This document shows positions 8,394-17,612 of a DNA stretch of 64,000 nt, in pieces. The notes under the pieces were generated by a model. That model made no database searches and was not told where the DNA came from. It saw nothing but the letters and a program-made list of their open reading frames with translations. The position numbers and the translations under genes are program-made. The DNA is from Paraburkholderia dioscoreae (GTDB lineage: Bacteria; Pseudomonadota; Gammaproteobacteria; Burkholderiales; Burkholderiaceae). The stretch covers positions 930,001-994,000 of the forward strand of contig NZ_LR699553.1 in NCBI RefSeq assembly GCF_902459535.1. Reading direction: 5' to 3'. Positions within the stretch are counted from its first letter, which is position 1; each line of letters starts with the position of its first letter.

Positions 8394-10679
8394 ATGAAGT
8401 TTCGTTTTCCCGTCGTCATCATCGACGAAGATTTCCGCTCCGAGAACATCTCGGGTTCCGGCATCCGGGCTCTGGCCGAAGCTATCGAGAAAGAAGGCGC
8501 GGAAGTGCTCGGGTTGACGAGCTACGGCGATCTGACCTCGTTCGCGCAGCAGTCGAGCCGCGCCTCGTGCTTCATCCTCTCGATCGACGACGACGAACTG
8601 CTGCCGTACGTCGATAACGTCGTGGTGGAAGGCGAGACGCCGGAACTGGCCGCCGCGATCGTCGCGCTGCGCGCGTTCGTGACCGAAGTGCGCCGCCGCA
8701 ACGCCGACATTCCGATCTTCCTGTACGGCGAAACGCGCACCTCGCGCCACCTGCCGAACGACATCCTGCGCGAACTGCACGGCTTCATCCACATGTTCGA
8801 GGACACGCCGGAGTTCGTCGCGCGCCATATCATCCGCGAGACCAAGGTGTATCTGGATTCGCTCGCGCCGCCGTTCTTCAAGGAACTGGTGCAGTACGCG
8901 GACGAAGGCTCGTACTCGTGGCACTGTCCGGGCCACTCGGGCGGCGTCGCGTTCCTGAAGAGCCCGCTCGGCCAGATGTTCCACCAGTTCTTCGGCGAGA
9001 ACATGCTGCGCGCGGACGTGTGCAATGCCGTCGACGAACTCGGCCAGTTGCTGGACCATACCGGTCCGGTGGCGGCTTCCGAACGCAACGCGGCGCGCAT
9101 CTTCAGCGCGGACCACGTGTTCTTCGTGACCAACGGCACGTCCACGTCGAACAAGATCGTCTGGCACGGTACGGTAGCGCCCGGCGACATCGTGCTGGTG
9201 GACCGCAACTGCCACAAGTCGATCCTGCACGCGATCACCATGACCGGCTCGATTCCGGTGTTCCTCACGCCGACGCGCAACAACTTCGGCATCATCGGTC
9301 CGATTCCGCGCAGCGAGTTCGAGCCGGAAAACATCAAGAAGAAGATTCTGGCGAACCCGTTCGCCCGCGAAGCGCTCGCGAAGAATCCGGAGCTCAAGCC
9401 GCGCATCCTGACCATTACGCAAAGTACCTACGACGGCGTGATCTACAACGTCGAGATGATCAAGGAAATGCTGGGCGACTGGCTCGACACGCTGCACTTC
9501 GACGAAGCCTGGCTGCCGCACGCGGAATTCCACGAGTTCTATCAGGACATGCACGCAATCGGCGCGGGGCGTCCGCGCATCGGCGCGATGGTGTTCGCCA
9601 CGCACTCCACGCACAAGCTGCTGGCCGGCATTTCGCAGGCTTCGCAGATCGTCGTGCAGGATTCGAAGAACAGCCGCTTCGACAAGCATCGTTTCAATGA
9701 AGCGTATCTGATGCACACGTCGACCAGCCCGCAGTACGCGATCATCGCCTCGTGCGACGTGGCCGCGGCGATGATGGAAGCGCCGGGCGGCACCGCGCTC
9801 GTCGAAGAGTCGATCGCGGAGGCGTTGGACTTCCGCCGCGCAATGAGCAAGGTCGACGCCGAATATGGCGACGACTGGTTCTTCAAGGTGTGGGGCCCGG
9901 ATCAGTTCGCCGAAGAAGGCATCGGCTCGCGCGAAGACTGGATGCTGCGTCCGAACGATCCGTGGCACGGTTTCGGACCGCTCGCAGACGGCTTCAACAT
10001 GCTCGACCCGATCAAGGCAACGATCGTCACGCCGGGTCTGGATATGGACGGCGGCTTCGGCGAGTCGGGTATTCCGGCCGCGATCGTCACGAAGTATCTG
10101 GCCGAGCACGGCATCATCGTCGAGAAGACCGGGCTGTATTCGTTCTTCATCATGTTCACGATCGGCATCACCAAGGGCCGCTGGAACTCGATGGTCACCG
10201 AACTCCAGCAGTTCAAGGACGACTACGACAACAACCAGCCGCTGTGGCGCGTGCTGCCCGAGTTCGTCTCGCATCATCCGATGTACGAGCGCGTCGGCCT
10301 GCGCGATCTGTGCGAGCAGATTCACAGTGTCTACCGCGCGAACGACATTGCGCGCCTGACGACCGAGATGTACCTGTCGAGCATGGAACCGGCCATGAAG
10401 CCTTCGGATGCGTTCGCCAAGCTCGCGCACCGCGAGATCGACCGCGTGCCTATCGACGAACTGGAAGGCCGCGTCACGTCGATCCTGCTGACGCCGTATC
10501 CGCCGGGTATTCCGTTGCTGATTCCGGGCGAACGCTTCAACAGGACCATCGTCAACTATCTGCGTTTTGCGCGCGAGTTCAACGAGCGCTTCCCGGGTTT
10601 CCACACGGACATCCACGGGCTTGTCGGCGAAACGATCAACGGGCGCATCGAATACTTCGTCGATTGCGTTCGCGGCTGA
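8394..10679 (+). CDS. PLP-dependent Orn/Lys/Arg decarboxylase (fold I, AdiA/LdcC family)
   Basis: Decarboxylates a basic amino acid to a polyamine precursor (agmatine, cadaverine or putrescine). The 761-residue product has the N-terminal response-regulator-like wing domain (about 1-130, starting FPVVIIDEDF). The large PLP domain contains STHKLLAG, with Lys408 as the Schiff-base lysine and His407 before it, and HFDEAWLPHAEFH upstream. The C-terminal domain ends in LTPYPPGIPLLIPGE, a hallmark of the family. Sequence alone does not decide between arginine, lysine and ornithine; arginine is attractive because an agmatinase lies at 48.3 kb. The next gene follows with a 2-nt gap, so the two are co-translated. 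Confidence 0.93.
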   Translation: MKFRFPVVIIDEDFRSENISGSGIRALAEAIEKEGAEVLGLTSYGDLTSFAQQSSRASCFILSIDDDELLPYVDNVVVEGETPELAAAIVALRAFVTEVRRRNADIPIFLYGETRTSRHLPNDILRELHGFIHMFEDTPEFVARHIIRETKVYLDSLAPPFFKELVQYADEGSYSWHCPGHSGGVAFLKSPLGQMFHQFFGENMLRADVCNAVDELGQLLDHTGPVAASERNAARIFSADHVFFVTNGTSTSNKIVWHGTVAPGDIVLVDRNCHKSILHAITMTGSIPVFLTPTRNNFGIIGPIPRSEFEPENIKKKILANPFAREALAKNPELKPRILTITQSTYDGVIYNVEMIKEMLGDWLDTLHFDEAWLPHAEFHEFYQDMHAIGAGRPRIGAMVFATHSTHKLLAGISQASQIVVQDSKNSRFDKHRFNEAYLMHTSTSPQYAIIASCDVAAAMMEAPGGTALVEESIAEALDFRRAMSKVDAEYGDDWFFKVWGPDQFAEEGIGSREDWMLRPNDPWHGFGPLADGFNMLDPIKATIVTPGLDMDGGFGESGIPAAIVTKYLAEHGIIVEKTGLYSFFIMFTIGITKGRWNSMVTELQQFKDDYDNNQPLWRVLPEFVSHHPMYERVGLRDLCEQIHSVYRANDIARLTTEMYLSSMEPAMKPSDAFAKLAHREIDRVPIDELEGRVTSILLTPYPPGIPLLIPGERFNRTIVNYLRFAREFNERFPGFHTDIHGLVGETINGRIEYFVDCVRG

Positions 10680-10681
10680 CG

Positions 10682-11413
10682 ATGCGGCGAGCGAAGTCCC
10701 CGTTGGGCGCCGGCGGCCCGCAGCGGGCGTTCTGTGCGCTGGCGCTGGCCGCGGCAGCGGTGTTCGGCGCGGCGTCGTTGCCGGCGCATGCCGAAGTCGC
10801 CGCCGCCGATCCGATCGACGCGTCGATGCGCGCTTGCCTCGCGCGCAGCGACATGTCGTCGACAGTGGGGCAGGTGCAGTGCATGGACAACGCGCGGATC
10901 GGCTGGAGGACCGCGCTGGACAACGCGTGGCAGCAGCTTCAGCAGAAGGTGCCGCCCGCGCAGCGCAAGCAGTGGGAAAAGAGCCAGGCGAGCTGGCAGG
11001 CGTCGCGCGATGCCGAGAAGCCGTTGCTCGCTGCGGTGTTCGCCACCACGCGCGGTTCCATGTACGTGCTCGCCGAAGCCGACATGCAGTTGCAGCCCGT
11101 ACGCGACCGGGCGCTCGCGCTGCGCAGCGCGGTCGCGAAGGCGAGCGCCGGCGGCGATCCGCCGCGCCGGGTGCGCGCCTGCCGCGCGGACGCGCAGTGC
11201 GAACACGCCATGTTCGATCTGAACCGCTACTACCGCCGCCTGCAGTCGAAGATGCCGGTACGCACGCGCCCGACGCTGGCGCGCGCGCAGAAGGCGTGGA
11301 CCGTGTACCTGAACGCCACGACGCCGGTTATCGACGAGCGCGGCCGCATCGATATCATCGGCGCGCGGGTGGCGACGCTCAAGCGTTTGTCGGAAACCGT
11401 CGGCAATAGTTGA
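10682..11413 (+). CDS. Secreted LprI-like (DUF1311) protein
   Basis: A 243-residue protein whose start codon lies 2 nt after the decarboxylase stop, so the two are very likely one transcription unit. A signal peptide of about 35 residues ends near LPAHA. The segment MRACLARSDMSSTVGQVQC (about 49-67) and the DNAWQQL that follows resemble the N-terminal domain of the mycobacterial lysozyme inhibitor LprI (DUF1311). The second half has another Cys pair (CRADAQC) followed by DLNRYYRRLQ, so the protein may carry two related modules. It is probably periplasmic. Why it travels with a cytosolic amino-acid decarboxylase is unclear. Family call is moderate; function unknown. Confidence 0.75.
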   Translation: MRRAKSPLGAGGPQRAFCALALAAAAVFGAASLPAHAEVAAADPIDASMRACLARSDMSSTVGQVQCMDNARIGWRTALDNAWQQLQQKVPPAQRKQWEKSQASWQASRDAEKPLLAAVFATTRGSMYVLAEADMQLQPVRDRALALRSAVAKASAGGDPPRRVRACRADAQCEHAMFDLNRYYRRLQSKMPVRTRPTLARAQKAWTVYLNATTPVIDERGRIDIIGARVATLKRLSETVGNS

Positions 11414-11449
11414 GCGTGCGGTAAGCGGCGTGCTTCGGGCGAAGCACGC

Positions 11450-12376
11450 TCAATTGAGTATGTAGCCTTCCGCTTCCGGGCTCGGCAGCGGCAGAGCCGG
11501 TTCGCCGAGCAGGTCGCGCATGGCGTCCTCGATCACCATCGACATCGTGTGAAGCGCCAGGTCGTTGTCGTCGGTGCCGAAAGGCTCTTCGATCTGCGAC
11601 GCGATGGCTTCGTGCGCCATGAACGTGTACGCCACGAACACCGCGAAAACGGGCGTAAAGATGCCGATGCTGTCCACCAGTCCGAACGGCAAGGACGCGC
11701 AGAAGAAGTACACCGTGCGGTGAATCATCACCGAATACGCGAACGGCAGCGGCGTCGAAACAATGCGCTCGCAGCCGCCGATCACATCCGAAATGCCATT
11801 CAGATTCCGGTCGAAGGCGATGACCGCCATCGGATCGATTGCGCCTGCCCGGGCGTGGCGTTGCACCCATTCGCCGAGATAGAGCATCAAGGTGGCCGGC
11901 TTGTACCGCGACGCCATGACGCGCTCGAAGAGGGCTTGCGGCAGCCGTGCGGCGAGGTCTTCGCGCGGGTCGCTCTTGCGAAGCTGATGACGCAGCGCGT
12001 GAGGAAGGGCGCCGAGCGCCGTGAAAAATTCCCTGACGTCTTCTTTCGGCAATGGCCGGACCGGCAACGTGAGCACCTGGCGAGTAAGCGAGCGCGACTC
12101 GTTGAGCAACTGGCCCCAGAGCTTGCGGGCTTCCCACCAGCGGTCGTAACTGGCGTTGTTCCTGAAGCCGAGAAACACCGCGAGCGCAATGCCTATCAGG
12201 GAGAAGGGCGCCGTGGTGTTGAGATTCAGCGAGATCGGCAGAAGGTGGTCGTGGGCCGCCACGGCTACGATCGAAATGCAGAAGATCAGGAAGAGCCGCG
12301 GGAGCAATTGCGGAAGGACTGAGCCTCGCCAGGCGAGCAGCATGCGAAACCAATGGAGATGCGGGCGGATGATCAT
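11450..12376 (-). CDS. Bestrophin-family membrane protein (YneE-like)
   Basis: Predicted inner-membrane anion channel of the bacterial bestrophin family. The 308-residue product starts at the ATG at 12376, giving MIIRPHLHWFRMLLAWRGS, the usual N-terminus of the family; a longer frame reaching 12478 would overlap the neighbouring gene. Hydrophobic segments lie near residues 20-45 and 55-75, followed by FLGFRNNASYDRWWEARKLWG, the family signature. Two more membrane segments surround the PFAYSVMIHRTVYFF region near 200. The C-terminus has the conserved EEPFGTDDNDL motif. No obvious operon partner; the upstream gene is a DMT transporter on the same strand, 70 nt away. Confidence 0.88.
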   Translation of the reverse strand: MIIRPHLHWFRMLLAWRGSVLPQLLPRLFLIFCISIVAVAAHDHLLPISLNLNTTAPFSLIGIALAVFLGFRNNASYDRWWEARKLWGQLLNESRSLTRQVLTLPVRPLPKEDVREFFTALGALPHALRHQLRKSDPREDLAARLPQALFERVMASRYKPATLMLYLGEWVQRHARAGAIDPMAVIAFDRNLNGISDVIGGCERIVSTPLPFAYSVMIHRTVYFFCASLPFGLVDSIGIFTPVFAVFVAYTFMAHEAIASQIEEPFGTDDNDLALHTMSMVIEDAMRDLLGEPALPLPSPEAEGYILN

Positions 12377-12446
12377 TGGGGGTGGTTTTCTTGCCTGAAG
12401 CAGCGGGGGTTCTATTATCGCTTTTTTGTGTTTTTGATCTCGCCGC

Positions 12447-13289
12447 TCAAACTCCCAGACAAACCGCCCCGGCCGCAACGATCACGCACGCGAGCCAGCG
12501 CTTTGCGCTCACCGCTTCCCGCAGAAACACGCGCCCGATCAGCACCGCGAACACCACGCTGGTCTCGCGCAACGCCGATACCGCGCCCATCGCGCCCGAC
12601 TGCATCGCCCAGATCACGATGCCGTACGCCGCGATCGACACCAGGCCGCCGACGAGCGACGAACCCACTGCGATTGGCGCCGCCCGTACCGGTGTCCACA
12701 GCGCCGCGAGTCCGCGCATCGCGACGAACAGCAGCGGCATCAGCCAGTAGAACAGGAACATCCACGCCGTGTAGGTGAGCGCCCGGCCTTCGGATAAGCG
12801 CACGCCGATGCCGTCGATCACGGTATAGAGCGCGATCGTCGCCCCGGTCGTCAGCGCGGCCAGCGCACCCGCGCGCGATACGCGCCCGCCTTGCAGCGCG
12901 ATCGCGATGATGCCGCCCGATATCATCGCAATCCCGAGCGCGTGCAAGGCGCCGATCGCCTCATGCGCGAAAAGCGCGGCGCCGAGCGTGACGAGCAGGG
13001 GCGATGAGCCGCGCGCGATCGGATACGCTTGGGCCAGATCGCTGCGGCGGTATGCCCGCACGAGGGTCATGTTGTAGACGATATGCAGGAGCCCCGAGAC
13101 GACGATATACGGCCACGCCGCGCCGGTCGGCCACGGCGTGAACATGACCACGAAGCTGGAGACCGTTGCGATGGCGATGCTCATCCACGTCATGGACAGG
13201 AAACGGTCGCGGTTGCCGTGAAGCATTGCGTTCCAACTCGCGTGGAGCAGGGCTGCAAGCAGAACGAGACCGCCGGTATAACTGAGCAT
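12447..13289 (-). CDS. EamA/DMT-family transporter
   Basis: An inner-membrane drug/metabolite-type transporter of 280 residues with about ten predicted membrane helices and two EamA repeats. The preferred start is the ATG at 13289 (MLSYTGGLVLLAALLHASWNA), because the first helix begins directly there; a longer frame to 13388 has no hydrophobic lead. The segment ALLHASWNAMLHGNRDR and the C-terminal SALRETSVVFAVLIGRVFLREA are typical of this group. It is transcribed divergently from a GcvA-like LysR gene 140 bp away, which is therefore a likely regulator. The substrate is unknown. Confidence 0.85.
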   Translation of the reverse strand: MLSYTGGLVLLAALLHASWNAMLHGNRDRFLSMTWMSIAIATVSSFVVMFTPWPTGAAWPYIVVSGLLHIVYNMTLVRAYRRSDLAQAYPIARGSSPLLVTLGAALFAHEAIGALHALGIAMISGGIIAIALQGGRVSRAGALAALTTGATIALYTVIDGIGVRLSEGRALTYTAWMFLFYWLMPLLFVAMRGLAALWTPVRAAPIAVGSSLVGGLVSIAAYGIVIWAMQSGAMGAVSALRETSVVFAVLIGRVFLREAVSAKRWLACVIVAAGAVCLGV

Positions 13290-13381
13290 GGGCTCTGGGC
13301 CGGAAAGGGTGTGGAAAATTACGCTTCGCGCGTGCACGCCGCCCATCGGCGCTGCAAGCAGGATATCTATCTTGTCGCTCG

Positions 13382-13397
13382 CTAACAAACGAGTTAA
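13382..13397. promoter_or_regulatory. Candidate LysR operator in the DMT/LysR divergent promoter region
   Basis: TAAC-N6-GTTA inverted repeat (13383-13386 and 13393-13396), with another GTTA at 13411-13414. It lies about 33-47 bases before the LysR start. LysR proteins often bind such A/T-ended imperfect palindromes. The assignment rests on position and symmetry only. Confidence 0.35.
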
Positions 13398-13429
13398 ATT
13401 GGGTGCTCGCGTTAGATAAACTCTTGTGA

Positions 13430-14338
13430 ATGAAACGGGTATTGCCCCCGCTCAATGCATTGCGAGCCTTCGAGGCCGCAGGCCGACTCGGCAGCTTCAA
13501 GGAAGCGGCGGCCGAATTGCACGTGACTCACGGGGCGGTGAGTCAGCAGGTGCGCCTGCTCGAGGAATGGCTAGGCGCACCGCTATTCGAACGGCACAAC
13601 CGGCGCGTGGTGCTCACCGCGGCGGCGAAGGCCTATCTGGGAGAAATCGGTCCCCTGTTCGAGCAGTTGTCGCAGGCAACCGCGAGATATGGTTTTCCGG
13701 AGACGGTCTCCCGCACACTCTCCGTGAATGCGCCTGCCACCTTCACATTGCGCTGGCTGGTGCCGAGACTGGCGAAGTTCCGCGCAGTGCATCCGGACGT
13801 GGACGTGAAGGTGGAGACGTCGAACGAGTCGGCGGAGAGTCTGAAAGATATCTATGACATCGTTATCCGGGGTGGTCCGGACACGTTCTACGGCTACTCG
13901 ATGCGGCCTTTCCTGTCCGAGGAGCGGCTGCCGGTCTGTAGTCCGGCGCTATTGCAGCGACTGCCGCTTCGCACACCCGACGATATGCAGGAGCACACGC
14001 TGCTGCACACGTCGAGCCTTCCGCGTCTGTGGCCGGACTGGCTGGCGAGCGCGAAAATTCCCGCACTCAGGCCGGCTGCCGCTCTGACCTTCGACCATTT
14101 TTATCTGACGTTGCAAGCCGCCATCGACGGGATAGGCATCGCAATGGGGCCGACCGCGCTGGTATCCGACGATCTCGCGGCCGGCCGGCTTGTCGCGCCG
14201 TTCGCCGGCCCTCGTCTGCCGTCGCGGAGCTATTGCACTTATGTTCCGGAGGGGAAGTCCGCGGATGACCTGGTCGTGCTGTTCCGCTCCTGGCTCGAAC
14301 GCGAGGGGATGTGCTCACGAGCGGAGACGAACCTCTGA
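13430..14338 (+). CDS. LysR-family transcriptional regulator (GcvA-like)
   Basis: A 302-residue LysR regulator. The N-terminal winged HTH (about 6-65) begins LPPLNALRAFEAAGRLGSF, with ELHVTHGAVSQQVRLLEEWLG as the recognition region; this wording is that of the GcvA/AmpR subgroup. The remainder is a type 2 periplasmic-binding-like effector domain. It is divergent from the DMT transporter gene, so control of that gene is likely. It converges with the ABC permease gene at 14408 and does not belong to that operon. The ATG at 13430 is adopted; I do not see a strong Shine-Dalgarno sequence. Confidence 0.92.
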   Translation: MKRVLPPLNALRAFEAAGRLGSFKEAAAELHVTHGAVSQQVRLLEEWLGAPLFERHNRRVVLTAAAKAYLGEIGPLFEQLSQATARYGFPETVSRTLSVNAPATFTLRWLVPRLAKFRAVHPDVDVKVETSNESAESLKDIYDIVIRGGPDTFYGYSMRPFLSEERLPVCSPALLQRLPLRTPDDMQEHTLLHTSSLPRLWPDWLASAKIPALRPAAALTFDHFYLTLQAAIDGIGIAMGPTALVSDDLAAGRLVAPFAGPRLPSRSYCTYVPEGKSADDLVVLFRSWLEREGMCSRAETNL

Positions 14339-14407
14339 CCGGAAACGCAGCCCTGCGTCGCGACAGCAGGATTGCCCGAGCAGCCGGACACGGCGTGGCC
14401 CCGAGCG

Positions 14408-15235
14408 TCAGGTAAGAGCGCTGCTGGCCGCGGCCGCACGGCCGCGCAACCAGTTGATGCTCGCGAAGAGCAGCACGGCGAATACGATCAGCATCGTTGC
14501 CACGGCGAGAATCGAAGGGTCGATCGAATCGCGAATGCCGCTCCACATCTGCCGCGGCACGGTGGTTTGATCCGGGCCGCCAATGAACAGAATGACGATC
14601 ACTTCGTCGAACGAAGTCGCGAATGCGAAGACGCTGCCGGTGGCGACAGCGGGCATGATGAGCGGCAGCGTGACGCGCCGGAACGTGACCCAAGGCGCTG
14701 CGCCTAGCCCGGAAGCGGCGCGCAACAGGCTTTGATCGAACGAAAGCAGCGACGCCGTCACGGTGATCACCACGAACGGCGTGCCGAGCGCCGCGTGCGC
14801 GAGCACCACGCCGGGATACGAGTTCACGAGGCCGAGCGGCGCGAAGATCAGATAGAAGCCCGCGGCGACGACCACGATCGGCACGATCATCGGCGAAATG
14901 ATGATCGGCATGATCAGCGAGCGCAGCGGAAACTGCGCGCGCGAAAGGCCCAGCGCGGCGAGCGTGCCCAGACACGTGGCGATCAGTGTGGATGCCGCGC
15001 CGATGCCGATGCTGTTCAAAAGCGACCGTTGCCAGTCCGCGCTCGTCAGCGCCTGCTCATACCAGCGAAAAGAAAAGCCCTGCATCGGGTACGAGAAATA
15101 CGAGCCCGAATTGAATGAGAGCGGGATGATCGCGAGAATCGGCGCGATCAGAAAGAAAAGCACGACCGCCGTATGCAGCCGCACCCAGCGCGTGGCGATG
15201 CGTTCCGTCAGCACCTTGTTGCGTTGTTCTTGCAT
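14408..15235 (-). CDS. ABC transporter inner-membrane permease (PotC-like)
   Basis: A 275-residue permease, last gene of the leftward Rieske/ABC operon. The start is the ATG at 15235 (MQEQRNK), 38 bases after the preceding permease gene. Six hydrophobic segments are visible, beginning with TAVVLFFLIAPILAIIPLSF. The cytoplasmic EAA-type loop reads LRAASGLGAAPWVTFRRVTLPLIMP near residues 170-195, as in PotC-type spermidine/putrescine importers. It forms the translocation pore with the permease encoded just upstream. The imported substrate is inferred to be the compound degraded by the clustered oxygenases. Confidence 0.9.
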   Translation of the reverse strand: MQEQRNKVLTERIATRWVRLHTAVVLFFLIAPILAIIPLSFNSGSYFSYPMQGFSFRWYEQALTSADWQRSLLNSIGIGAASTLIATCLGTLAALGLSRAQFPLRSLIMPIIISPMIVPIVVVAAGFYLIFAPLGLVNSYPGVVLAHAALGTPFVVITVTASLLSFDQSLLRAASGLGAAPWVTFRRVTLPLIMPAVATGSVFAFATSFDEVIVILFIGGPDQTTVPRQMWSGIRDSIDPSILAVATMLIVFAVLLFASINWLRGRAAAASSALT

Positions 15236-15273
15236 GTCGTTCCTTCGTCGTATGCGCGTGTTTCGACCGAGGC

Positions 15274-16539
15274 TCAACCGAAGCGCAAGCGGTCGATACC
15301 GACGATGCGGTTGAACAGGAAATAGAAGATCGCCGTGAAGATCACGAGGTAGGCCGAGAGTGCGCCGGCGAGCCCCCAGTTGAGCTGCGTATTGGTCTGT
15401 ATCGCGATGAGCTGGCTGATCATCTCGTCGCCTGCGCCGCCGAGCAGCGCGGGCGTGATGTAGTAGCCGAGCGCGAGCACGAATACGAGGAAGCAGCCTG
15501 CGCCCACGCCCGGCAGCGTCTGCGGAATGTAGACGCGCACGAACGCGGTGAACGGATGCGCCCCGAGCGATTGCGCGGCCCGCACGTAGACGGGCGATAC
15601 GCTTTTCATCACCGAGTAGATGGCGAGAATCATGTACGGCAGGAGCACGTGCGTCATGCCGATGAGCACACCCGTGCGGTTGAAGATGAGCGGCAGCGGA
15701 TGCGTGGCGAGCCCGAGACCCGTCAGCAGACTGTTGATGACGCCGCCCGGTTGCAGCAAAACGTACCATGCAGTCGTGCGTACGAGCAGCGAGGTCCAGA
15801 ATGGCACGATCACGAACAGCATCAGGCGGTTGCTGCTTTTCGCGGGCAAGTTCGCGAGCAGCCATGCAACCGGATAGCCGAGCACGAGGCACAGCAGCGT
15901 GACCGTGGCGCTGATCGAGATCGTGCGCGCAAAGGCCTGCCGATAGATCGACGCATTGTCCGGCACGAACGCGACCGAGCCTTGCTGCGTGACTTGCGCA
16001 TCGACGGCGGCGAGCAGATAGTCCGGCGTTGGCGACGCGGCGGCGCGCTTCAGCAGGCGCCAGATTTCCGGCGAATTCCAGCGTTCGTCGAGTTCGATGA
16101 GCGCCGGTTTCCATGCGGGCGGCGCATCGGCGGGAAGTTGGCGCGCGGTGCGCATCAACAGGCTGCGGAACTCGGCCTGGTCAAAGTTCAGCCGCCGCGC
16201 GACGGTGCCGAGCTGTCCGCTCTGCTGCGCCTCGCGGAGCCCCGCGGCGAGCAGGGCGAACATGGGCTCGTCCGGCACGCCGCGGCCGTCCCACGCGTCG
16301 AGCGCGCGCGTGAGCGCCGGCATGCCGTTGGACATCTCGTGGTTCTGCACGCTGCGCGCGAGCAGCAGCGCGATTGGTGCGATGAACGTCGAAACGAGGA
16401 ACACGATCAGCGGCAGCGCGAGCAACAGTGCCCGCACCGACGCGCGGCGGCGCGCCTTCTGAAATGACGCGCCGCCGTCGGCTCTCGTCGGAGAGCCGAC
16501 GGCTGTGGCGCGGGCCGAAGCGGGCATGCTGGTAGTCAC
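15274..16539 (-). CDS. ABC transporter inner-membrane permease (PotB-like) with long periplasmic insertion
   Basis: A 421-residue permease. PotB relatives are usually under 320 residues. The extra length lies between the first membrane helix (about 38-62) and the second (about 208-235): some 140 hydrophilic residues rich in Ala, Arg and Asp, with repeated L/A-R patterns. It is placed in the periplasm if the topology is standard. The rest is typical, with an EAA-type loop containing YVRAAQSLGAHPFTAFVRVYIPQTLPG. The insertion could contact the binding protein or gate the pore. The gene sits 25 nt after the binding-protein gene in the operon. Confidence 0.88.
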   Translation of the reverse strand: MTTSMPASARATAVGSPTRADGGASFQKARRRASVRALLLALPLIVFLVSTFIAPIALLLARSVQNHEMSNGMPALTRALDAWDGRGVPDEPMFALLAAGLREAQQSGQLGTVARRLNFDQAEFRSLLMRTARQLPADAPPAWKPALIELDERWNSPEIWRLLKRAAASPTPDYLLAAVDAQVTQQGSVAFVPDNASIYRQAFARTISISATVTLLCLVLGYPVAWLLANLPAKSSNRLMLFVIVPFWTSLLVRTTAWYVLLQPGGVINSLLTGLGLATHPLPLIFNRTGVLIGMTHVLLPYMILAIYSVMKSVSPVYVRAAQSLGAHPFTAFVRVYIPQTLPGVGAGCFLVFVLALGYYITPALLGGAGDEMISQLIAIQTNTQLNWGLAGALSAYLVIFTAIFYFLFNRIVGIDRLRFG

Positions 16540-16564
16540 GTTGGGCTCTCGTCGGACGATGGGG

Positions 16565-17611
16565 TTACTGCGTCAGCCACACCTGGAAGCGCTTGTTGAT
16601 CTGGTCCGCGTTGTCGGCCCAGAAGGTTGCGTTGATCTGCAACGCGCGCTTGAAGTTCTGCGGTGACGTCGGCAGATCGGCGAGCCGCTGCTTGTCGACG
16701 AGCGCGATCGCGTCCTTGCGCGGCGGCGCATAGGCGATGTATTTCGACAGGTCCGCATATGCCTTCGGCTGCGACGCCGAGACGATGAACTTCGCGGCGT
16801 CGTCGGCATGTTTCGCGCCGGTCGGCACGCCCCACCAGTCGAAGTCGTAGACCTGTGCGTCCCAGACGGCCTTGAACGGCTTGTTGTCCTTCTTCGCGGC
16901 GTCGTCGATGCGGCCGTTGTAGGCCTGCGTCATCACGACCGCGCCGTCCGCGAGTAGTTGCGGCGCCTGCGCGCCCGACTCCCACCACACAATGCTCTTC
17001 TTGATCGTGTCGAGTTTCTTGAATGCGCGATCCACGCCGGCGGGCGTGCCGAGTACTTTGTAGACATCCTTGGGATCGACGCCGTCGGCGATCAGCGCCC
17101 ATTCCATCGACACCTTCGGCGACTTGCGCAGACCGCGCTTGCCGGGGAATTTCTGCAGATCGAAGAAGTCGTTGACGGTGGTCGGTGCGGTCTTGAGCTT
17201 GCTGGCATCGTAGGCGTAGACCGTGGACCAGACCATGCTCGCGACCGCGCAATCGCTGATCGAGCCGGGGATGAAGTCGCTCGTCTTGCCGAGCGACTTC
17301 TTGTCGAATTTCTGCAGGAGGCCTTCGTCGCAGGCGGTGATCGCGTCGTTTGTTTCGAGGTCGATCAGGTCCCACGTGGTGTTCTTCGCCTGCTCCATCG
17401 CGGAGAGCTTGGCGAGGCCGCCGTCATACGATTCGGTCGAAAAGCCGATGCCGGTAGCCTGCGTGAACGGCTCGAAATAGGCCTTCTTCGCGGCCGCTTC
17501 ATACGCGCCGCCGAAGGTCACGACGGAGAGCGTCTCCGCTGCCTGGGAGGCCGCGGCGGTGAACGCGAGCACGGCGAGTGCGGCGCATTGTGCTTTGAGG
17601 TTGTTGCGCAT
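16565..17611 (-). CDS. ABC transporter periplasmic substrate-binding protein (PotD/YdcS type)
   Basis: A 348-residue protein with a clear signal peptide (cleavage after ASQAA, about residue 24). It is followed by ETLSVVTFGGAYEAAAKKAYFEPF, typical of the polyamine/opine-type binding-protein cluster. Paired tryptophans occur at SIVWWESGAQAP and DFDWWGVPTG. Aromatic pairs like these often line pockets that bind cationic or quaternary nitrogen ligands, though I cannot place them structurally. The stop lies one base before the permease spacer, and the upstream ATPase gene ends 1 nt before this start codon. The ligand is not determinable from sequence. Confidence 0.9.
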   Translation of the reverse strand: MRNNLKAQCAALAVLAFTAAASQAAETLSVVTFGGAYEAAAKKAYFEPFTQATGIGFSTESYDGGLAKLSAMEQAKNTTWDLIDLETNDAITACDEGLLQKFDKKSLGKTSDFIPGSISDCAVASMVWSTVYAYDASKLKTAPTTVNDFFDLQKFPGKRGLRKSPKVSMEWALIADGVDPKDVYKVLGTPAGVDRAFKKLDTIKKSIVWWESGAQAPQLLADGAVVMTQAYNGRIDDAAKKDNKPFKAVWDAQVYDFDWWGVPTGAKHADDAAKFIVSASQPKAYADLSKYIAYAPPRKDAIALVDKQRLADLPTSPQNFKRALQINATFWADNADQINKRFQVWLTQ

Positions 17612-17612
17612 A

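Noticed and set aside
7731..10616. 961-codon open frame antisense to dcd and the decarboxylase
   Set aside because: Both sense genes are complete and recognisable; the antisense translation is Arg/His/Val-biased and covers a gene boundary.
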